Shown one piece after another: positions 58,950-60,000 of a DNA stretch of 60,000 nucleotides. This DNA is from Polytrichum commune (taxonomy: Eukaryota; Streptophyta; Polytrichopsida; Polytrichales; Polytrichaceae), in NCBI GenBank assembly GCA_950295325.1, contig OX485806.1, positions 20,028,001 through 20,088,000 on the forward strand, in the 5' to 3' direction. Every line of letters begins with the position of its first letter. Positions within the stretch are counted from its first letter, which is position 1. The position numbers and the translations under genes were made by a program. Below the pieces are notes generated by a model that was not told where the DNA came from, searched no databases, and saw only the letters and a program-made list of their open reading frames with translations.

Positions 58950-60000
58950 GTTCGAATCCGGATTGTGGGTTTGAACGTTGAAGGTGCGTGGAGAGAGTTT
59001 TTTTCTGACTGAATTGTTTGTGATGAGAGTGGGTTGTTTTGGAGAAGCATGCGCTCTGTACATGGACCTACGGTATTACCATAAGAGAAGAAACGCTGAC
59101 CTTTCGATCAGTGTGATTGGAATGCCCGTTCGACCCACCCTTGGGATTATACCCTCAGGGCATAATACCAGTGGTGCAGGACTACTAACCCCTCTCGGGG
59201 TGGGCACTATAGTAACCGGATTGGCCAGGTGCCTATGGGCACTTAGCAGTTGGGTATATGGGAGTCTAATAGTGGTTGTGCGTCTGTTGGTAGTGGCTCG
59301 TTGTTTTCTATTCTCCTTTTGTGTAGGATTATGGACGGTATTACCATAACACCTACCAAGAGGAATAGTAAGCACATTATCCTTAGAGGTTTGTTGTTGA
59401 TTTGTCTCGGTTTGGGGTTTAGGGTTTATGGAGAGGTAGTTCACTTCACTCTTGTTTAGGGGTTTGCTTATCTTGAAATAGAAAAAAAAAACACATATTC
59501 TACAATAGTGAGCGATGTTTGTAATCTCCCCCCTTTCCCTGGTTCCCCCTTGGTCAAAATGGACCAATGTGAATTTGCGTAGGATTTGTGCCATTCGTGT
59601 AAGGCATCCAATAAAGTCTTGCCCGTTCTAGGTTGGGGTTGGTTCAACCCAATTTGATGTCAATAGAATAGTCATGGGTCTTGACGTCAATTGCATGTCA
59701 AATATGCAACAATGTTTTTTGGAATGTTGTGAGCTATGAAAAGGGTTCCCAACATTGTTTACTTCGGCTTACATGAATGGCATGAGTCCTTGGTTGTCAT
59801 GATCACATCTAGACTTCAATATGTCAGGGTGATGATAGGAATCATTTTCAACGATTGCATCACAACCAAGATCCTTCCCACCATTGACAACACTGCTCCA
59901 AGGTGACCACGACTAATCTAATATCCCTTACAAGCCAACGTCATAGTAACTCTCACCACCCATGTATTAACCCCTCCGCAAAAGGACCTTAATCTCTCAC
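58950..60000. other. Unassigned right edge with hairpins
   Basis: Frames are open on both strands at 59076-59594 without recognised domains. A 15-bp direct repeat, acggtattaccataa, lies at 59070-59084 and 59335-59349. Between them lies a hairpin (59143-59154 with 59158-59169, loop TCA) and a second small one (acccctctcggggt near 59189). The last 500 bp look like ordinary AT-rich intergenic DNA. Confidence 0.4.

Overview
The window reads as nuclear DNA of a land plant. The two clear genes have GT-AG introns, one encodes the plant-type five-finger CCCH protein, and the rest is AT-rich intergenic DNA full of decayed transposons and small inverted-repeat elements. Two genes in 60 kb indicate a large, repeat-rich genome. 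The lineage cannot be fixed from the sequence. Very long G or C homopolymers and a coding fragment near 47.5 kb are unusual for a flowering plant, so a seed-free plant is possible, but that is a guess.

Layout. 1-9.1 kb: no gene; a diverged tandem duplication, a CACTA-like miniature element, a tRNA-like SINE head and a Harbinger-type MITE (7096-7628) with a TAA target duplication. 9.1-10.2 kb: two inverted copies of a tRNA-derived SINE, one carrying a foldback insert. 10.2-16.6 kb: a seven-exon CCCH zinc-finger gene (plus strand, 512 aa) with a GA/CT-rich promoter-leader and a uORF overlapping its start codon. 16.6-28.2 kb: repeats, including a four-copy array of about 270 bp. 28.2-29.0 kb: a deleted hAT element with a perfect 8-bp target duplication. 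30.0-34.5 kb: a two-coding-exon gene (minus strand, 940 aa) with a coiled-coil N-terminal half and 15 acidic hexapeptide repeats. 36.4-43.7 kb: hairpins, a 77-bp tandem array, a decayed DNA transposase, and a decayed Ty3/gypsy pol whose integrase contains a 173-bp triplication. 43.7-60 kb: MITEs, dispersed repeats, a 127-codon coding-like fragment without a start codon (47436-47818) and a possible promoter plus first exon near 58.2-58.9 kb.

The two intact genes show no sign of acting together. The CCCH protein is expected to bind nucleic acid. The coiled-coil protein has no function I recognise. I found no rRNA gene, intact tRNA gene, CRISPR array or bacterial-type operon. Exon boundaries come from reading frame, splice consensus and, for the CCCH gene, family similarity. 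No search or alignment program was available.
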